Positions 11,116 to 22,502 of a stretch of 64,000 bases of DNA are shown one piece after another. The notes under the pieces were generated by a model, which worked only from the letters and a program-made list of their open reading frames with translations, was not told the origin of the DNA and searched no databases. This DNA is from Bemisia tabaci (lineage: Eukaryota > Arthropoda > Insecta > Hemiptera > Aleyrodidae), in assembly GCF_918797505.1 (NCBI RefSeq), contig NC_092800.1:31114263-31178262 (forward strand), written 5' to 3'. Position 1 is the stretch's first letter. Every line of letters starts with the position of its first letter. The translations under genes were made by a program, and so were the position numbers.

Positions 11116-11440
11116 TCGATAATGAAACTTCCAAACCACGTATCTCGGTTTGAAACGTTGCAGACTTCCTGTCACTCTTTACTTTTAAGTGGAAAACTAC
11201 TCAACATCAAATTTTAAATATTTCCGTGATATCACTTCTTTGTGCGAAGAAAATTCTGTGAAAACTTCAAGGAAAGATCTTAAGATATAAATTGAAAAAT
11301 AGAATGAAATTGTGAATTCACCTCTGTACTAATTGCTGTAGATTTAATCTCCTTTAAAAAAATAAAATGGAATTTGAAATTTTAAAACACTGCAAACGAG
11401 GTAAGTTGTTTGGCAGTTTCACCATCAATATGTGTTAATA
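11116..11440. mobile_element. MITE family H, copy with extra internal sequence
   Basis: The left end ATCGATAATGAAACTTCCAA is followed by ACCACGTATCTCGGTTTG and GCAGACTTCCTGTCAC. The right end is TTTGGCAGTTTCACCATCAA. It is about 70 bp longer than the 255-bp copies owing to additional AT-rich sequence in the middle (about 11290-11345). Confidence 0.75.
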
Positions 11441-11449
11441 AGAATTCCA

Positions 11450-12145
11450 TAGCACAGAATAGGTATTCATTGAAAGGTTTTTCTTAGGAAACCAAAAATC
11501 TATTTTTCCTAAAAGAATTCAGATTGACCTATTTATATTCCCTCAACTCAGCATGCCAAAAGGGGCGATGTACATCACATTTTCGTACTTCATACTTCTT
11601 TCAGCATGAATACTCGTGATTCATATCATTAATAGTTCCCAAAACGACACTCTTATCGATCAAAAGGAAAATGTTCGTCATTTTCCAAAAATTTTCGACG
11701 GGATTGAAGTATTATTTGTCATGATGAGCTTCTCACGTAAAAACAGTGAACGAATTGAATAACCTTTAAAAAAATTGGTTGTAAAAGTTAAAAGTTCCAA
11801 CTCAATCTCAAAACAAGATACTGACGACTGACGTTTATCAAGTATTCACACGTTTTACGAATTTCAAAGTTCGACTCAAGAGTAAAACTGACACATTTTT
11901 CTATGTCCGTGAAACTATGCAAGATCCATGCCAAACAGTATTTGCAATGAATATTCTCTAACTCTTGATGCAGCTTGCAACAGCGTTTTCCGTGTCCGCG
12001 CAAATTATATTTCGCCTTCAAAGCAGAGTGATACCGCGCTCATCGTCTATAAGCAGTAATAATTGCATGTAACAATTTCGCGTCCCTTTTTCCTTACTGT
12101 AATCATCAAATGGTCGTAAAAAGACGAAGCACCACCACTTCTGCC
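11450..12145. other. Intergenic, no gene recognised
   Basis: AT-rich sequence with short ORFs that lack recognisable domains. I saw no clear repeats up to the hairpin at 12147. Confidence 0.45.
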
Positions 12146-12146
12146 G

Positions 12147-12266
12147 TGATAGCGAAGAGAGCAGTAAGTGCATGTTGGGATGAGCCTCGAGACCCAAAAA
12201 AGCATGTGCTAACCATGGCTCATGCAGAAATGCACTTACTGCTCTCTTCGCTATTACGCCCTCGTG
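12147..12266. repeat. Foldback element R
   Basis: GATAGCGAAGAGAGCAGTAA (from about 12151) pairs with TTACTGCTCTCTTCGCTATT (ending about 12256), with further pairing around GTGCAT/ATGCAC and GATGAGCC/GGCTCATG. The stem is about 45 bp with a ~30-bp loop. Probably a small MITE. Confidence 0.75.
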
Positions 12267-12269
12267 TTC

Positions 12270-13535
12270 TCGGCTACTTATCCGATTTTTTTTTGATCGG
12301 TTTTCTAGAAATTTTTGTAATCTCCTCAAAATTGGCTTTGCACTTTACCCTCTTCGTATGTTATTTAGAAAAACGTAGCGTGGATCAGTTAGGGCGACAG
12401 TTTACGAAAAAACAAGAGTATTCACATTGAACAGGGAAAAAGCGTGGCCACCAGATCTTCCCGCCTTTTTTTAGCCAATCAGACACTCGATGACCGCACT
12501 CTTTCACTTCTCATGGGAAATCAAGACCATATCATTTTTCGAATGCAGCTAATGTGTCAGCAAAAACATGTTCACGACTAACTTCTTGAGGATTTGGTTT
12601 TCACTTGATGTATAATGCGTAGGGTGGGCCGAAAAATTTTTTTTATGGAAATCCAAAAACGGCTAGGGCCCAAAAGATGTCAATAGGCACCAAAAGAACG
12701 TGGAAAAAATCCCAGGCCATAACTCCCTCGATTTCATCGTCAACATGGGGGTTGAAGTGTTAAGGGTTGAAATTTCCGATTTTTCGAGCTTAAATAAATC
12801 CGCTCTCCACGTTCTAATTTGGGTCAAAACTTTCACAAACCAAGGTATTCCTATGTATTTTGAGTCGAGGAATCGATTTTTGCAAGAAAAAAATCGATAT
12901 ATCGAAATCCTTCATCGATTTTTTCGATATATTGCGTAAAAAACGTCAGTTTTTCGGTTTATTTCTCTACAAAGGTAATTTTTCGTGGAAAATACGCGTT
13001 GTACTGGAATTTCGATGCAAAAATCGATTCCTTGACCAAAATTCTTCATGGGGTGGATCTCAAGGTCTACAGGAATCTCTCATTTGGTCAGTATCGCATC
13101 ACAGTTCGTATGATCATTATGCAATAAAGTGGCTTCATGATGATAATGCGTTTCCACTAACTCCAAAAAACACCAAAGATCTTGATTTTTGAAATTTCAA
13201 TTTTTTCCTACTCGGATCGATGTTTTTGACTGTTCCGTCAGCTCTCCGGTTAATGTAATGCATCAATGAAATTGTCTATATCTACAGCAAGACGAGTATC
13301 TGCTTTTAAACAATGCGTGAAGTATCAACGTGTTTTGAAGGCGAAATGTGATTTTTAAGGACTGACGTCTCGCGCTAACATGAAATGAGAAGTAGCTATA
13401 TGCCGGTGATGATTTATTAGCATATCACGCTTAGAAGGTTAAAAATGTAACTTATTTGTTAATACACTATGCGCACCTGTAGTAGGATCTTTAGTGGAAT
13501 TATTCTCAAAAAATTTTCTCCTCGAAATCTACTTA
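12270..13535. other. Intergenic, no gene recognised
   Basis: Contains a cluster of CGAT-rich AT palindromes (ATCGATATATCGAA...TTTTTTCGATATATTGCG) around 12885-12950 and a GCGTGAAGTATCAACGTG fragment at 13316 of a dispersed family. The ORFs here (79 and 110 codons) show no domain. Confidence 0.4.
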
Positions 13536-13538
13536 TCA

Positions 13539-14052
13539 TCGACGATACTACCGGACCACGTATCTCGGTTTGCAACGTTATGACTTCCTGTCATATTTAA
13601 TTTATTTAACGGAAACAACTCAACAATTCAACATCAAATATTGAAAACTTTCGCGATGTTTCCTCTCTGTGCGAAGAAAATTCTGAGAAAACTTCTTAGG
13701 AAAGATGTTGATTTAATCTCTGTTAAAAAATAAAATGGAAGCAGAGATTTTAAAATACCGCAAGGAGATAGTGTCATGCTAAGGGAGAACGCTGTATGAA
13801 CATTCGAGAGTTGCCAAATTTCCTTCGATAAAATGTTCAATTTTTAGGAAAGCTATGAATGTTTTTCCTTTAAATTTTCAGAAACTTTAGGTAAAATTGC
13901 GAACTAAATTATCTGAAAAATTGGAAGGAAAATATTCATTAATTTACTAGGAAATTTGTGTTTTATCAAACGAAATTTGGCAACGCCTGATGGTTCATAC
14001 GGCGTTTTTCCTTAGCACAGCAAAATACGCAGTCTGGTAGTTTAACCGTTGA
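13539..14052. mobile_element. MITE family H interrupted by a family G MITE
   Basis: The H left end ATCGACGATACTACCGGACC and the H right end GTAGTTTAACCGTTGA (followed by TA) flank a complete G element at 13772-14021. The H body resumes with TACGCAGTCTGGTAG after the G right end. This is the reverse nesting order of the 50.2-50.75 kb locus. Confidence 0.8.
13772..14021. mobile_element. MITE family G, copy G1 (nested in H)
   Basis: A palindromic element of about 250 bp. The left arm TGTCATGCTAAGGGAGAACG and GTTGCCAAATTTCCTTCGAT pair with the right arm GAAATTTGGCAACGCCTGAT and GGCGTTTTTCCTTAGCACAG. No coding capacity. Confidence 0.85.
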
Positions 14053-14055
14053 TAT

Positions 14056-15635
14056 GCTTTAAAAAAGGCTTAGAGGATTTTATTTATTGAAGATAATTTA
14101 CCTTAAATAACACCCCAGAGCCAAGACTTAGACTTCATTTTATTTTTATATGGGTGAGAGCAAAACATGCAGAGGAAACAATTCACAATCATAAGTTTGG
14201 TTTAACTATGGTTTTTATTTACATGAAACATATAAAACAAATTTTTACACTTCACATTAATTAGCGCAGTATTTATAAGCAACGATCTAACTATGGACGC
14301 CTCTACTCGCATAGAAATGGAAGATAATAAATATTTACGGCGTGCATGCGTAAGTAGTAAGAAAATGATGCATTGAGAACTATTAGATAATTCCCTTATC
14401 AGTAACGAAAATACTTTGTGAGAGATCCGAAAAAGTAAGTCATGAAGTCGCTAGGGAAACAACTTCATAACATATTTATTTTAATTAAATAGCGCTATGC
14501 TAAAAATACCGTCATCTCCCCCTTCCAGAGTTATGATGATATCCGTGAACAGCTTTCTATATTGGCATCAACATCAAAAAGCTACAAAAATGGATCATGG
14601 TCGTTCTAGCATAGCGCAATATCAGCGAAATTCAAACGCAATATGTATATGCATACGTAAATATATATGCATCATAATATCAATTTTGGCGGAAGAAATT
14701 TTGGCGTATCGATCACTTAGGCCAAAACAGGTTTAAGAGAAAAGTTGCATTAGATGTGCTTAAATTGGTTTTTCCCCCTATGCCTTTCTAGTCAATTTCT
14801 GCGAAATTTTTTGTAACGAGAATAAAATCAATGTCTTCATTTTTGGCTGTAGACGTGCTTTAAAGTATTCGAATATTGGTGGAGAAGGCAATTTTGTCCG
14901 TATTTTCTTTAAGAGTATTAATGAATCTTTAAAATGTGTTGACTTATTTAGTGTAGGTAAATTTGATCTGAAACTGTAAAAGAAGTAACGGCCACCTTAA
15001 GCAGAAATATGAACGTTTTTTCTAGCTTGTGCTTCTTACAATTAATTTACGAAAAATATAGTCTATAATATTACCGAGATTATTAAAATTTTGACGAGGT
15101 TTTCTAATCTTGAAGTTGTTTCTTATTTTTCTCTCTCACTACTACAAAGAGACTAGCTGCTGAGAGAGAACCTATAGCTTCAAAAAAGTGACGGGCTAGT
15201 TTTACTACTATGGATATGTGTTGTTTTGCACATTTTAAGCCAAGGAAGATCAAACAATTTAAAAATTGAGGATGTCTAGAGCAATTGAGAAAAACACGAT
15301 TTTGGATGGGAAAAGCACATATTTGGAAGCTTACACATCCCTTTTAGAGAATAAACTGATATCTTTGCAGCAAATCATGAGTTTGACATTCGACTTTAAA
15401 GATTGTTTTCAGTGCACTAGGTGTCGCTTAGATTCCTTTTGCCTGAACTTCCTATCTCCTACTTGACAAAAATTTTAGCGTCTGTCGTTTCTCCAAGATC
15501 TGCAACTAACTGTCAAATCTGTTGCCATGAGTGGATCGAATACCGATGGATGTTTAAAGTCGAAAAACGCGCAGATGTCTCCGATTGAGATGTTGGAAAT
15601 CTCCACGCACCCATTTTTTAAAAGAAACCAAACCA
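14056..15635. other. Intergenic or 3'-flank of the homeobox gene
   Basis: AT-rich, with no recognisable repeats or genes. The nearest minus-strand AATAAA I noticed downstream of the homeobox stop codon is at 14475-14480, which would give a 3' UTR of about 1.7 kb that includes the F2 MITE. That 3' end is only a guess. Confidence 0.35.
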
Positions 15636-15861
15636 TCAGGTGCAGTTTTTGCTATTTCGAGAAACACGTGTTGTAAGTTTCGAAATTACATGGATCCTTA
15701 TGGCGGAAAGAAAGTTCAAACTGACTTTTTGATGCTTAAAAATTGGAATTTGGGTACAGATTTTTCACAAAACATACTATAAGACTAACAGTGCTTGAAA
15801 TCATTTATACCTCAATTTTTCAAAAAACTGCACTTGTGCGTCTTATCCTCCAAGCCCCTCA
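15636..15861. mobile_element. MITE family F, copy F2 (left end lost)
   Basis: The right end TTATCCTCCAAGCCCCTCA and adjacent AAAAACTGCACTT are intact. The left side retains GGTGCAGTTTTTGCTATTTC but lacks the TGAGGGGCTTGGAG terminus. The interior, with ATGGCGGAAAGAAAGTTC, matches F3. Confidence 0.7.
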
Positions 15862-16195
15862 TGCGTCGGTTAAATTACTCGTATAAATGAGACATAATCG
15901 AATATTTTTATACGATGCTGTGCAGAGACGCATTTTTCAACTTTATCCATCGATAAGCTACACGATTCTCTTACCGGCATGTGGCATTTAAGCTTTGGTT
16001 CGGTCATAAATTCAACGTAATTCACAAAATCCCGCCAGAGTCGCGGTTAAAGCGACCAAAATCCATGAGTGAGGAAGCTAGCTATTGAGAGAATCATCAT
16101 GAGCGCTGGCCGCGGAAAAGTCGTAAAACTCGAAATGCGAGCGAGCGTAAGTAAACCATTACTTGGATCGGAATAAGGGATACTTGATAAGTCGA

Positions 16196-16414
16196 TTACG
16201 ATACATAAGGCCTATAAAGAAGATCACATTGCGCTTGCTGGAACTGCGGTTGCTCTAAGCTGCTCGGACACTTTGATGGTCTGATATTGTTATTACTATT
16301 GTTCTCGATGCTGTGTCTGCTCTCCGAGCCTTCTTTCGAGGAGCTCTTAGCTTCCTGCTGAGCTTTTTTGCTCCGCTTCCATTTCATTCGCCTGTTTTGG
16401 AACCAGATTTTAAC
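16196..16414 (-). CDS. exex: MNX/HB9-type homeodomain factor, exon 3 (C-terminal coding exon)
   Basis: The last coding exon gives residues 219-290 of a 290-residue protein. It opens with VKIWFQNRRMKWKRSKKAQQ, which is homeodomain positions 45-60 and includes the invariant W48, F49, N51 and R53. Q50 predicts a TAATTA-like DNA preference. Next comes a short Ser/Asn/Gln-rich tail ending DLLYRPYVS and a TAA stop at 16196-16198. The acceptor TTTGTTTGTTTCAG lies immediately upstream (16415 upward), with a plausible branch site CTAAT about 25 nt further upstream. A family A MITE starts only about 43 nt into the intron. The splice falls between homeodomain positions 44 and 45, a common homeobox intron site. 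The protein should be a nuclear transcription factor with roles in motor-neuron fate, as known for exex/MNX1. I see the homeodomain directly; the MNX assignment rests on its diagnostic sequence across exons 2 and 3. Confidence 0.95.
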   Translation of the reverse strand, partial: VKIWFQNRRMKWKRSKKAQQEAKSSSKEGSESRHSIENNSNNNIRPSKCPSSLEQPQFQQAQCDLLYRPYVS

Positions 16415-16458
16415 CTGAAACAAACAAATCGGTAGCACATTAGAGCACGAAGGATATA

Positions 16459-16713
16459 TCGTCACCTTCCGGCCAAAGTATCACAAGCGCCATGCGACGT
16501 TTAAAAATTTCCGCCGCCATTTTATTCTTTTAGAGAGGAATTGTTGGTTGAATCTGTTTGAAAATTTTACTGAATTTTATCGGCAGCACAAAGAAAATTC
16601 CGTGACATTTTTGGACGGCTTTGTTGAACAAATTCTCTGTTAAAAAGATAAAATGGCGGCGGAATTTTTAAACATCACATGGCACTTGTGATCCTTTTGC
16701 CCACAGGTGACGA
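16459..16713. mobile_element. MITE family A, copy A3
   Basis: The palindromic ends TCGTCACCTTCCGGCCAAAG and ACTTGTGATCC...GGTGACGAT are present, with CGACGTTTAAAAATTTCCGC and its partner inside. It sits about 43 nt from the exon 3 acceptor on the intron side, leaving only the polypyrimidine and branch-site region between. Confidence 0.85.
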
Positions 16714-16807
16714 TCTCATGAGAACACTCATTTTTTTCAGCTTGTGTGAGACTAGAAATACGGAACACATTCTTTCATTGAATTTTTTCGTAGGAATGAA
16801 ATACATA

Positions 16808-17061
16808 TCGATGGTGAAACTGCGAAAAAGCAAAACGCGCTAACGGTTTTTCAAAATCGCTGTTCTCATTTTATTTTGTCAAAGAAGAACGGATCAATTT
16901 AATTGGTTGCAACCCTCCCTGAATATTCTTTGAACTGAAAGACAAATCTGGTGTGTTTTCAAGAAATTACGTGATATATTTTACTATTTAAAAAATCAAT
17001 TATGACAGGAGGTCTGCAACGTCGCTAACCAAGATGATCATTTTTTCAATTTTACAGTCGA
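16808..17061. mobile_element. MITE family H, copy H3 with TA target
   Basis: The left end TCGATGGTGAAACTGCG follows TA (16806-16807). The right end TTTACAGTCGA is followed by TA (17062-17063). The interior carries TGACAGGAGGTCTGCAACGT, the family landmark, in the right arm. 254 bp. Confidence 0.75.
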
Positions 17062-17074
17062 TACGTCGTTTATT

Positions 17075-18245
17075 CCGACGAAAAAATTTAATGAAAGAAT
17101 GTGTTCCGTATTCCAATGATTTATAGTTAGTAGCACAATCTCGATAACGGTTTTTTTAAATTTCTACTTGCATTTTACTTTTACTAGAAAATAATGCCCA
17201 ATATTCTACTATTGAATGTAAGTGATAACTTTGAGAGGCGAAAAAAAACTTAAACAAAACGTATGTGGAAACGATCAATTGACGCAACTAGGGGTTTTTT
17301 ACACTCTGGTCCTCTACAATATTTCTTTTTTTTTTCTTATTCTTTTTTTTTTGTGGGCCAAGAAAGTATCACTTGAAGTTTTCGTATAAAATTTTCAAAA
17401 ATTTCTCTTGCAAGGACAAAGAGCGTGCAATTGAGATGATAAGCAATGAAGGTGATCCTCCCGTCCTTTAAAAATTCAAAATAGAAAGGAAGAAAGAAAG
17501 AAATAAAGAGAGAAAATAGAAAATAAAAGATAAGTAGATATTATTCGAGCTCAAGCTACACGGTAAAGACTCCGCATCAAAACACTTAAAATACGGTGTA
17601 TATGTTAAGAATGGAAAAGGTCAACTAATAGTTGTGAAGTGCTTATCATCGCAAATCAAGCGGATAAATCCTAAACTTGTATACGGAATGCCTTACTCAA
17701 CCGATTGCGTTGGTGCTATTGCTAGGCGCTGCATACCACTATTTCGACACGAGGAAGCGCGTTGAGTATACCCCATCTAATGAAGGCGAAACATGCCCTC
17801 GTAGAATCACAGAATGAACCACCTGGCGAGGTTTTTAGTTTTAACTGAGGCGCCACTGAGATCCCAGGCATGATCTCTCGTCAAAATTACGAATAGAAGA
17901 CAACAGGTACGTGGAACATTTCTACACGATCAATCCATCGGCTCAAAAGTGTTCTTGAATTTAAAGCATATTGAGCTGTTTGTTGGGATAAGGAGCCTGC
18001 CAAAGTTCAGGAAGGCAAAATAATTCGGACGGCTAATTTTTGGCGCGGTTGGATTGAAAAATCGACCTTCGAATTTCGAACTAATTACTCCTTCTAACCT
18101 AAATTACTTAAAACTTATTCTCAAGGACACTAAAGCAAGTTTTCCACCGAAATCTTACAAGTCCAATTTTTTGACATCGTGTTACAAAAATGTATCCGGT
18201 AAGATATCCACCGTAAACTGAGGTTCCCTTCTTCCGCGGACGGTC
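17075..18245. other. Intronic, no gene recognised
   Basis: AT-rich sequence with T-rich and GAAA-rich simple tracts at 17320-17350 and 17480-17530. No terminal repeats or coding signals seen. Confidence 0.45.
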
Positions 18246-18250
18246 ACATA

Positions 18251-18504
18251 TCGATAGTCAAGCTGCGAAACCTTTTACCTACGTTTGCGACGTTGTAAAC
18301 TTCCCGTCATATTTTAGTTTTTCTTTGGAAAACTACACAAAGTAATTTCTTGAAGTCTTCCTCGAATTTTCTCTCTGTTAGGAAAATATTCTGTATACAT
18401 TTCAGGCTATAGAGTTGGCCTGTTCCTCTTCGAAAAAATAATATAGAAGCGGACATTTTGAAACATCGCAATAGAAATACAAGGTTCCACACTGTGACCA
18501 TCGA
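18251..18504. mobile_element. MITE family H, copy H4 with TA target
   Basis: TA (18249-18250), then TCGATAGTCAAGCTGCG at the left end. The right end ACACTGTGACCATCGA is followed by TA (18505-18506). The arms contain GCGACGTTGTAAACTTCCCG and GAAACATCGCAATAG. Size 254 bp, matching H3 and H9. Confidence 0.8.
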
Positions 18505-18639
18505 TATTCTGTAATTTCAATAAAAATAAATCCGTACATATCCATTTTTCTTTCTGCGTGTGATACCGAGAGAGAATCGGACCGCCGCTTGATTGTCGAA
18601 AGAGAAGGCTTCAACTTTCACCTATTCGATCGTAGATTG

Positions 18640-19170
18640 GACGGAGAGAGACAGGCGAGGGCAAGGGAGGGGGAGGGGCTAATCGAATTGTGAAACCGTA
18701 TTTTTCTTCAGCGACGAGGTGGTGTGCGGTGAGGGAGGCGGGGTGAAAGAAAGCGCGTCGGAAAACGAGGAGATGATGATCAGGGAGCGGAATCGTAGGG
18801 GGCGCGAGAAAACGATTTCCACCTCCACGACCAATGGAACGTCGATGCTAGACGCGGGGAGGGGGTAGCCGTGAGGGGAAAGACCGGTGAAGAAACTAAT
18901 CTGGATACTACGTCGATAGGGCGCGTGTAAGGTTCGGGGCAGGTTTTGCGGTGATTACGGCACGCGGAGAGCACGGGGGGGGGGGACTCGAGGGACGGGG
19001 GGGGGGGCTATATTTTATTCTAGTGGGGAGGCGAGAGTATCAGGGATCCGGTCGGGTAAAAAATGGTTGTGTTGGTATTTGTGAGCGCCCCGAGAACCCA
19101 AGTTCGGAGATCACGGTTGTAGTTCCGCTTCGCTTCGAATCGATTTTTGGGGCGCGCGAAATTTTTTAGG
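18640..19170. promoter_or_regulatory. GC-rich intronic block with G-run tracts
   Basis: A non-repetitive, purine-rich segment within intron 2. It contains two 11-residue-class G runs (about 18975-18986 and 18998-19008), GGGGCTAATCGAATTG near 18674 and several GC-rich motifs. Strong compositional contrast with flanking AT-rich MITEs makes it a candidate intronic enhancer or G-quadruplex region. There is no direct evidence of function. Confidence 0.3.
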
Positions 19171-19221
19171 TTAGGTTCGGCGGAGCAAATGAACGAACTT
19201 TTATCACGTCCTGAGGCTCCA

Positions 19222-19480
19222 CCATAAAAATGAGACAAACGAAACCAACACAACATGCATGGAATTAGAGCACGGGAAAGGATGCGCGTTGACAACGGCG
19301 CAGTGATACAACTATTCGTGCTCGACGGATGTCCGTGTTGCGTCTGCAAAATTGAAGGCGCGATGCGATTGAGACGTGAACTCTCATTTCGCAATTACCA
19401 GTTTTATGCTGTTAGTGAGGCGTCTCTCAGATTCGAAATAAAACTTAAATAACGGCTCTCCGGTCTTCGGTTGTGTTGCA
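19222..19480. repeat. Dispersed repeat C, copy C1
   Basis: Shares ACCAACACAACATG, AGAGCACGGGAAAG, TGATACAACTATTCGTGCTC, CGGATGTCCGTGTTGCGTCT and AAAATTGAAGGCGCGATG with C3 at 21277, and the downstream part with C2. More diverged copies lie at 36.4, 37.5 and 44.4 kb. It has no transposon-like termini; a SINE-like or older element is possible. The ORF reading DGCPCCVCKIEG is a product of the repeat, since it recurs in other copies. Confidence 0.7.
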
Positions 19481-19489
19481 TCAATTCGG

Positions 19490-20025
19490 AAAAAACGCCG
19501 TGTCAATTTTTACACAGTGGACCACTAGACAAGGTCTGACTCTGAAGTAGGGGAAAACGTCACATGTTTTCTCTTCAAAATCTTATATAAAGAAAAATTC
19601 ACACAACCCCTTTTGAAATCAACCCTTGAACGAGATATTAGCAGGTCTTTTTAACACAGATCAAATTAAGGTTCGATTATACCTATGACGTCATTTTTAT
19701 TTTTGCCATCTAACCAATGTTGATAGAAAACCCATATGTCTTCTTCAGGAGTTGAGTTTCAGACTTCCTGCCGTGTGATTTGTTTTCTTTGTGGAATTTT
19801 GAAGAGAAAACAATCAGCGTTGCTTTAATTCATACCTTGTCGAAAGGCCCATTGTAGGGGTAGAAACAAGTCTGAACCCGCGCGATAATGGGCAAGTTAA
19901 TGTCATCTCGGTACCTTCATTTATCACGGTACACTACATATGAAAACTATGGTGGATGAAGCTGTAGGTGTCCACTTGAAATAGATAAAATGATAAATTT
20001 TGCAATTCACCAACTTAATGATTGA
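19490..20025. other. Intronic, no gene recognised
   Basis: AT-rich sequence with no ORF of note and no clear repeat ends. Confidence 0.4.
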
Positions 20026-20029
20026 TTTA

Positions 20030-20282
20030 ATTGACGGGATAGGTCCGCAACCATGTATCTCGCTTGCGGTGTTTGAAAATGTTGGCTCCTATTTTATTTT
20101 TTTAAATGCGAACAAATCGACATCATTCCTTGCAGTTTCCGCAGAAATTTCCTTGCACAGAGAAACATTATCACGGCAGTCTTTAAAAATTGACGTCGAG
20201 TAGCATTCCATTTAAAAAAAAATATGACAGGAAGTTTGCAATATCGCAACCTAGATACGTGGTTTCGGACTTACACCGTCGA
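20030..20282. mobile_element. MITE family H, copy H6
   Basis: The right end GGACTTACACCGTCGA is followed by TA. The right arm has TGACAGGAAGTTTGCAATAT and AGATACGTGGTTTCGG. The left arm has CGCAACCATGTATCTCGCTT. The exact left terminus is eroded. Confidence 0.7.
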
Positions 20283-20861
20283 TATATTCAGACGCACGGT
20301 GAACATTTCCTATTAAAAAATATTCTGTGAGTCATTTACGTTTCGCCGTCTGGCAGAAAATTAGGCTTTGAGCATCAAGCTTAGAGCAGCAGCACTATAG
20401 TGTGAGAGAAACCCTTCTTTGTCGAATCTCTAGCAATAGTGTGTATAAATTATTTGGGTTTTATAATGTCAAATCGCACGTTTCTTTCCTGAAATTTTAT
20501 GAGCCAAAACCTCCAAAACCTCACAAATCGTCGCTCCGCTGACGTAAAGACATGTCTCTATCCCTACATGAGCCCCGGAAAACATATATTTACACAGAGA
20601 ATAGAGCTCACGTGCGAATATTGAGACGCCCTTAGGCCAGAAGAGCAAGGAAATATAGTGCGGTTTTGGTGAGGTAAACATGTACATGAAAATAAAATAA
20701 ACAAGAAGATAAACACAATCACATATCAACTGTGAAAGTCCGCAACGATTTATCTCGATTTTTGGAGATTTTGAGTTAGCTGTAGAAAGGAATTGCAATA
20801 GATGCTTTCTACCCGCTATCAAAATATTTTAGTTGAAAAAAAATCTGGAACTCATCTAAGC

Positions 20862-21245
20862 AAAATTGAAGGTGCGATGGCGTGGACTGCCATGCTAAGG
20901 AAAAACTCCGTATGAACCTCTAGGCGTTGCCAAATTTCCTCTGATAAAATACGAATTCATTGGGGAAATAGTAAATATTTTTCTTCCAATTTTTCAGACT
21001 ATTTTATTTGTAAATTAATTTAAAATATCTGAAAATATCAAGGCAAAATATGCATAAATTTCGTCAAAAATACATGTTTTATCCGGCGAAATTTGGCAAC
21101 TCTCGAATGTTCAAACGACGTTTTCCCTTAGCACGGCAGTGGAGGCGTGAACTTGCAATTTTCCGCTCTATGCTGTTAGTGAGGCGTCGCTCAAATTCGG
21201 GAGCAATGTTAAAAAACTATACCCAATTACGCCTTTCCTATCTTT
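20862..21245. repeat. Dispersed repeat C, copy C2, split by MITE G2
   Basis: AAAATTGAAGGTGCGATGGC before 20887 continues after 21139 as GGCGTGAACTTGCAATTTTC and ATGCTGTTAGTGAGGCGTCG, in the order seen in C1 and C3. This paralogous empty site fixes the G boundaries and shows a TGGA duplication on both sides. Confidence 0.75.
20887..21139. mobile_element. MITE family G, copy G2 with 4-bp TSD
   Basis: CTGCCATGCTAAGG...CCTTAGCACGGCAG ends, flanked by TGGA on the left (20883-20886) and TGGA on the right (21140-21143). It is inserted in repeat C. 253 bp. The interior has GTTGCCAAATTTCCTCTGAT and the partner AAATTTGGCAACTCTCGAA. Confidence 0.85.
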
Positions 21246-21276
21246 AACTGTGTTGCTCACGTCGTTCTTGAGGATA

Positions 21277-21500
21277 CCATAAAAGTAAGACCAACGGAAC
21301 CAACACAACATGGAAATAGAGCACGGGAAAGCACGCGCGTTGATGACGGCGCAGTGATACAACTATTCGTACTCGACGGATGTCCGTGTTGCGTCTGCAA
21401 AATTGAAGGCGCGATGGCGCGAGGCGTGAACTCACGATTCCCCGCTCAATGTTGTTAGTGAATCGTCATTGAGGTTCGGGAGAAAATTTAAAAACCGAGG
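21277..21500. repeat. Dispersed repeat C, copy C3
   Basis: Nearly the same order of blocks as C1: GAACCAACACAACATGG, GAGCACGGGAAAG, GGCGCAGTGATACAACTATT, GGATGTCCGTGTTGCGTC and ATTGAAGGCGCGATGGC, then GAGGCGTGAACTCACGATTC. It provides the uninterrupted version of the site occupied by G2 in C2. Confidence 0.7.
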
Positions 21501-21587
21501 CCCGGTTACGTCTCTCCTGTTTCTCGCGTTGTCCTTGAAGTACCGCTACAAATTATGAGACAATTTTTTACGAAGCAGCCCGAGACA

Positions 21588-21878
21588 ATGGTAACTAAAG
21601 AAAAACAAGGAGGAAAACAGAAAACAAGGCTAAAATACAAGAACAAAACACTCGACACGTTTCGACTCAAAACTGAGTCATTTTCAGTGGGAATAATATA
21701 CTAAAAATTGAAAAACATCGATGAAAGAACCTGAGACCTATTTTTCCATCAAAATTTTGTAATTTTTATTATACTATCCCGCAACTGAAATTGACTCAGT
21801 TTTGAGTCGAAACGTCTCGGGTGTTTCATTGTTGTACTTTAGCTTTGTTCCCCGTTTTCCTTTTTGTTTTTCTCTTGT
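21588..21878. mobile_element. Foldback element T
   Basis: The left arm (AAACAAGGAGGAAAACAG, GTACAAG-like, CGTTTCGACTCAAAACTGAG) pairs with the right arm (CTCAGTTTTGAGTCGAAACG, TTGTACTTTAGC, GTTTTCCTTTTTGTTTTTC). About 290 bp. A single arm of the same family lies at about 50868-50990. Confidence 0.7.
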
Positions 21879-22502
21879 TATGAGACAAACAGAGCCAACA
21901 CAACATGGAAACTTCACCATCTCAGGCTTATTTTTTCCTTGATTTTCCTAAGAATGGGGATCGGAGGCAATAGCTCCTCCTCGCTCCACGGAACCAATTA
22001 TGGACATCGCGTCTCGATGGGCGCAAAATCAGGAACAACCATTCACTGTATCTTGAAATTTTTAATTATAACTAGATTCCAATTGTCAAGTGATTTCTCA
22101 AATCTATTCAGCTCGTAATAATTTATCAAAATTAGCGCTCTGATAAAAATATTTGTGTTTTTGTGTTACTCTTTGTTAATATAGGAAGTGAAATACAAGT
22201 CAACACAAATTTTGTGTTGATTTTGGTGCAGTTTGCAGGGAATTTAGCGCAGAAAACAGTGGAGATACTAATAGGAAAACGCATTCCTCCGATTGCAACG
22301 TTGGCATTCACCACTCTTTTTTTATTAAATTTCTTTTTTTTATTAAATTTCTTTTTTCTCTTGAAATTTTCAACCGAAGGATAGGGTTTTCTTGTGTTTT
22401 ACTTCCCATATCAACAAAACTTTTGTGTTGAAATTCCTCTCTATGTAGCGGATAACCATTTCCTGGGACAAGAGGTAGGGACAAATGCATGTACAAATGT
22501 GC

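Noticed and set aside
19255..19452. Small Cys-rich ORF reading DGCPCCVCKIEG
   Set aside because: The same reading occurs in other copies of dispersed repeat C (for example 37481), so it reflects the repeat rather than a gene.
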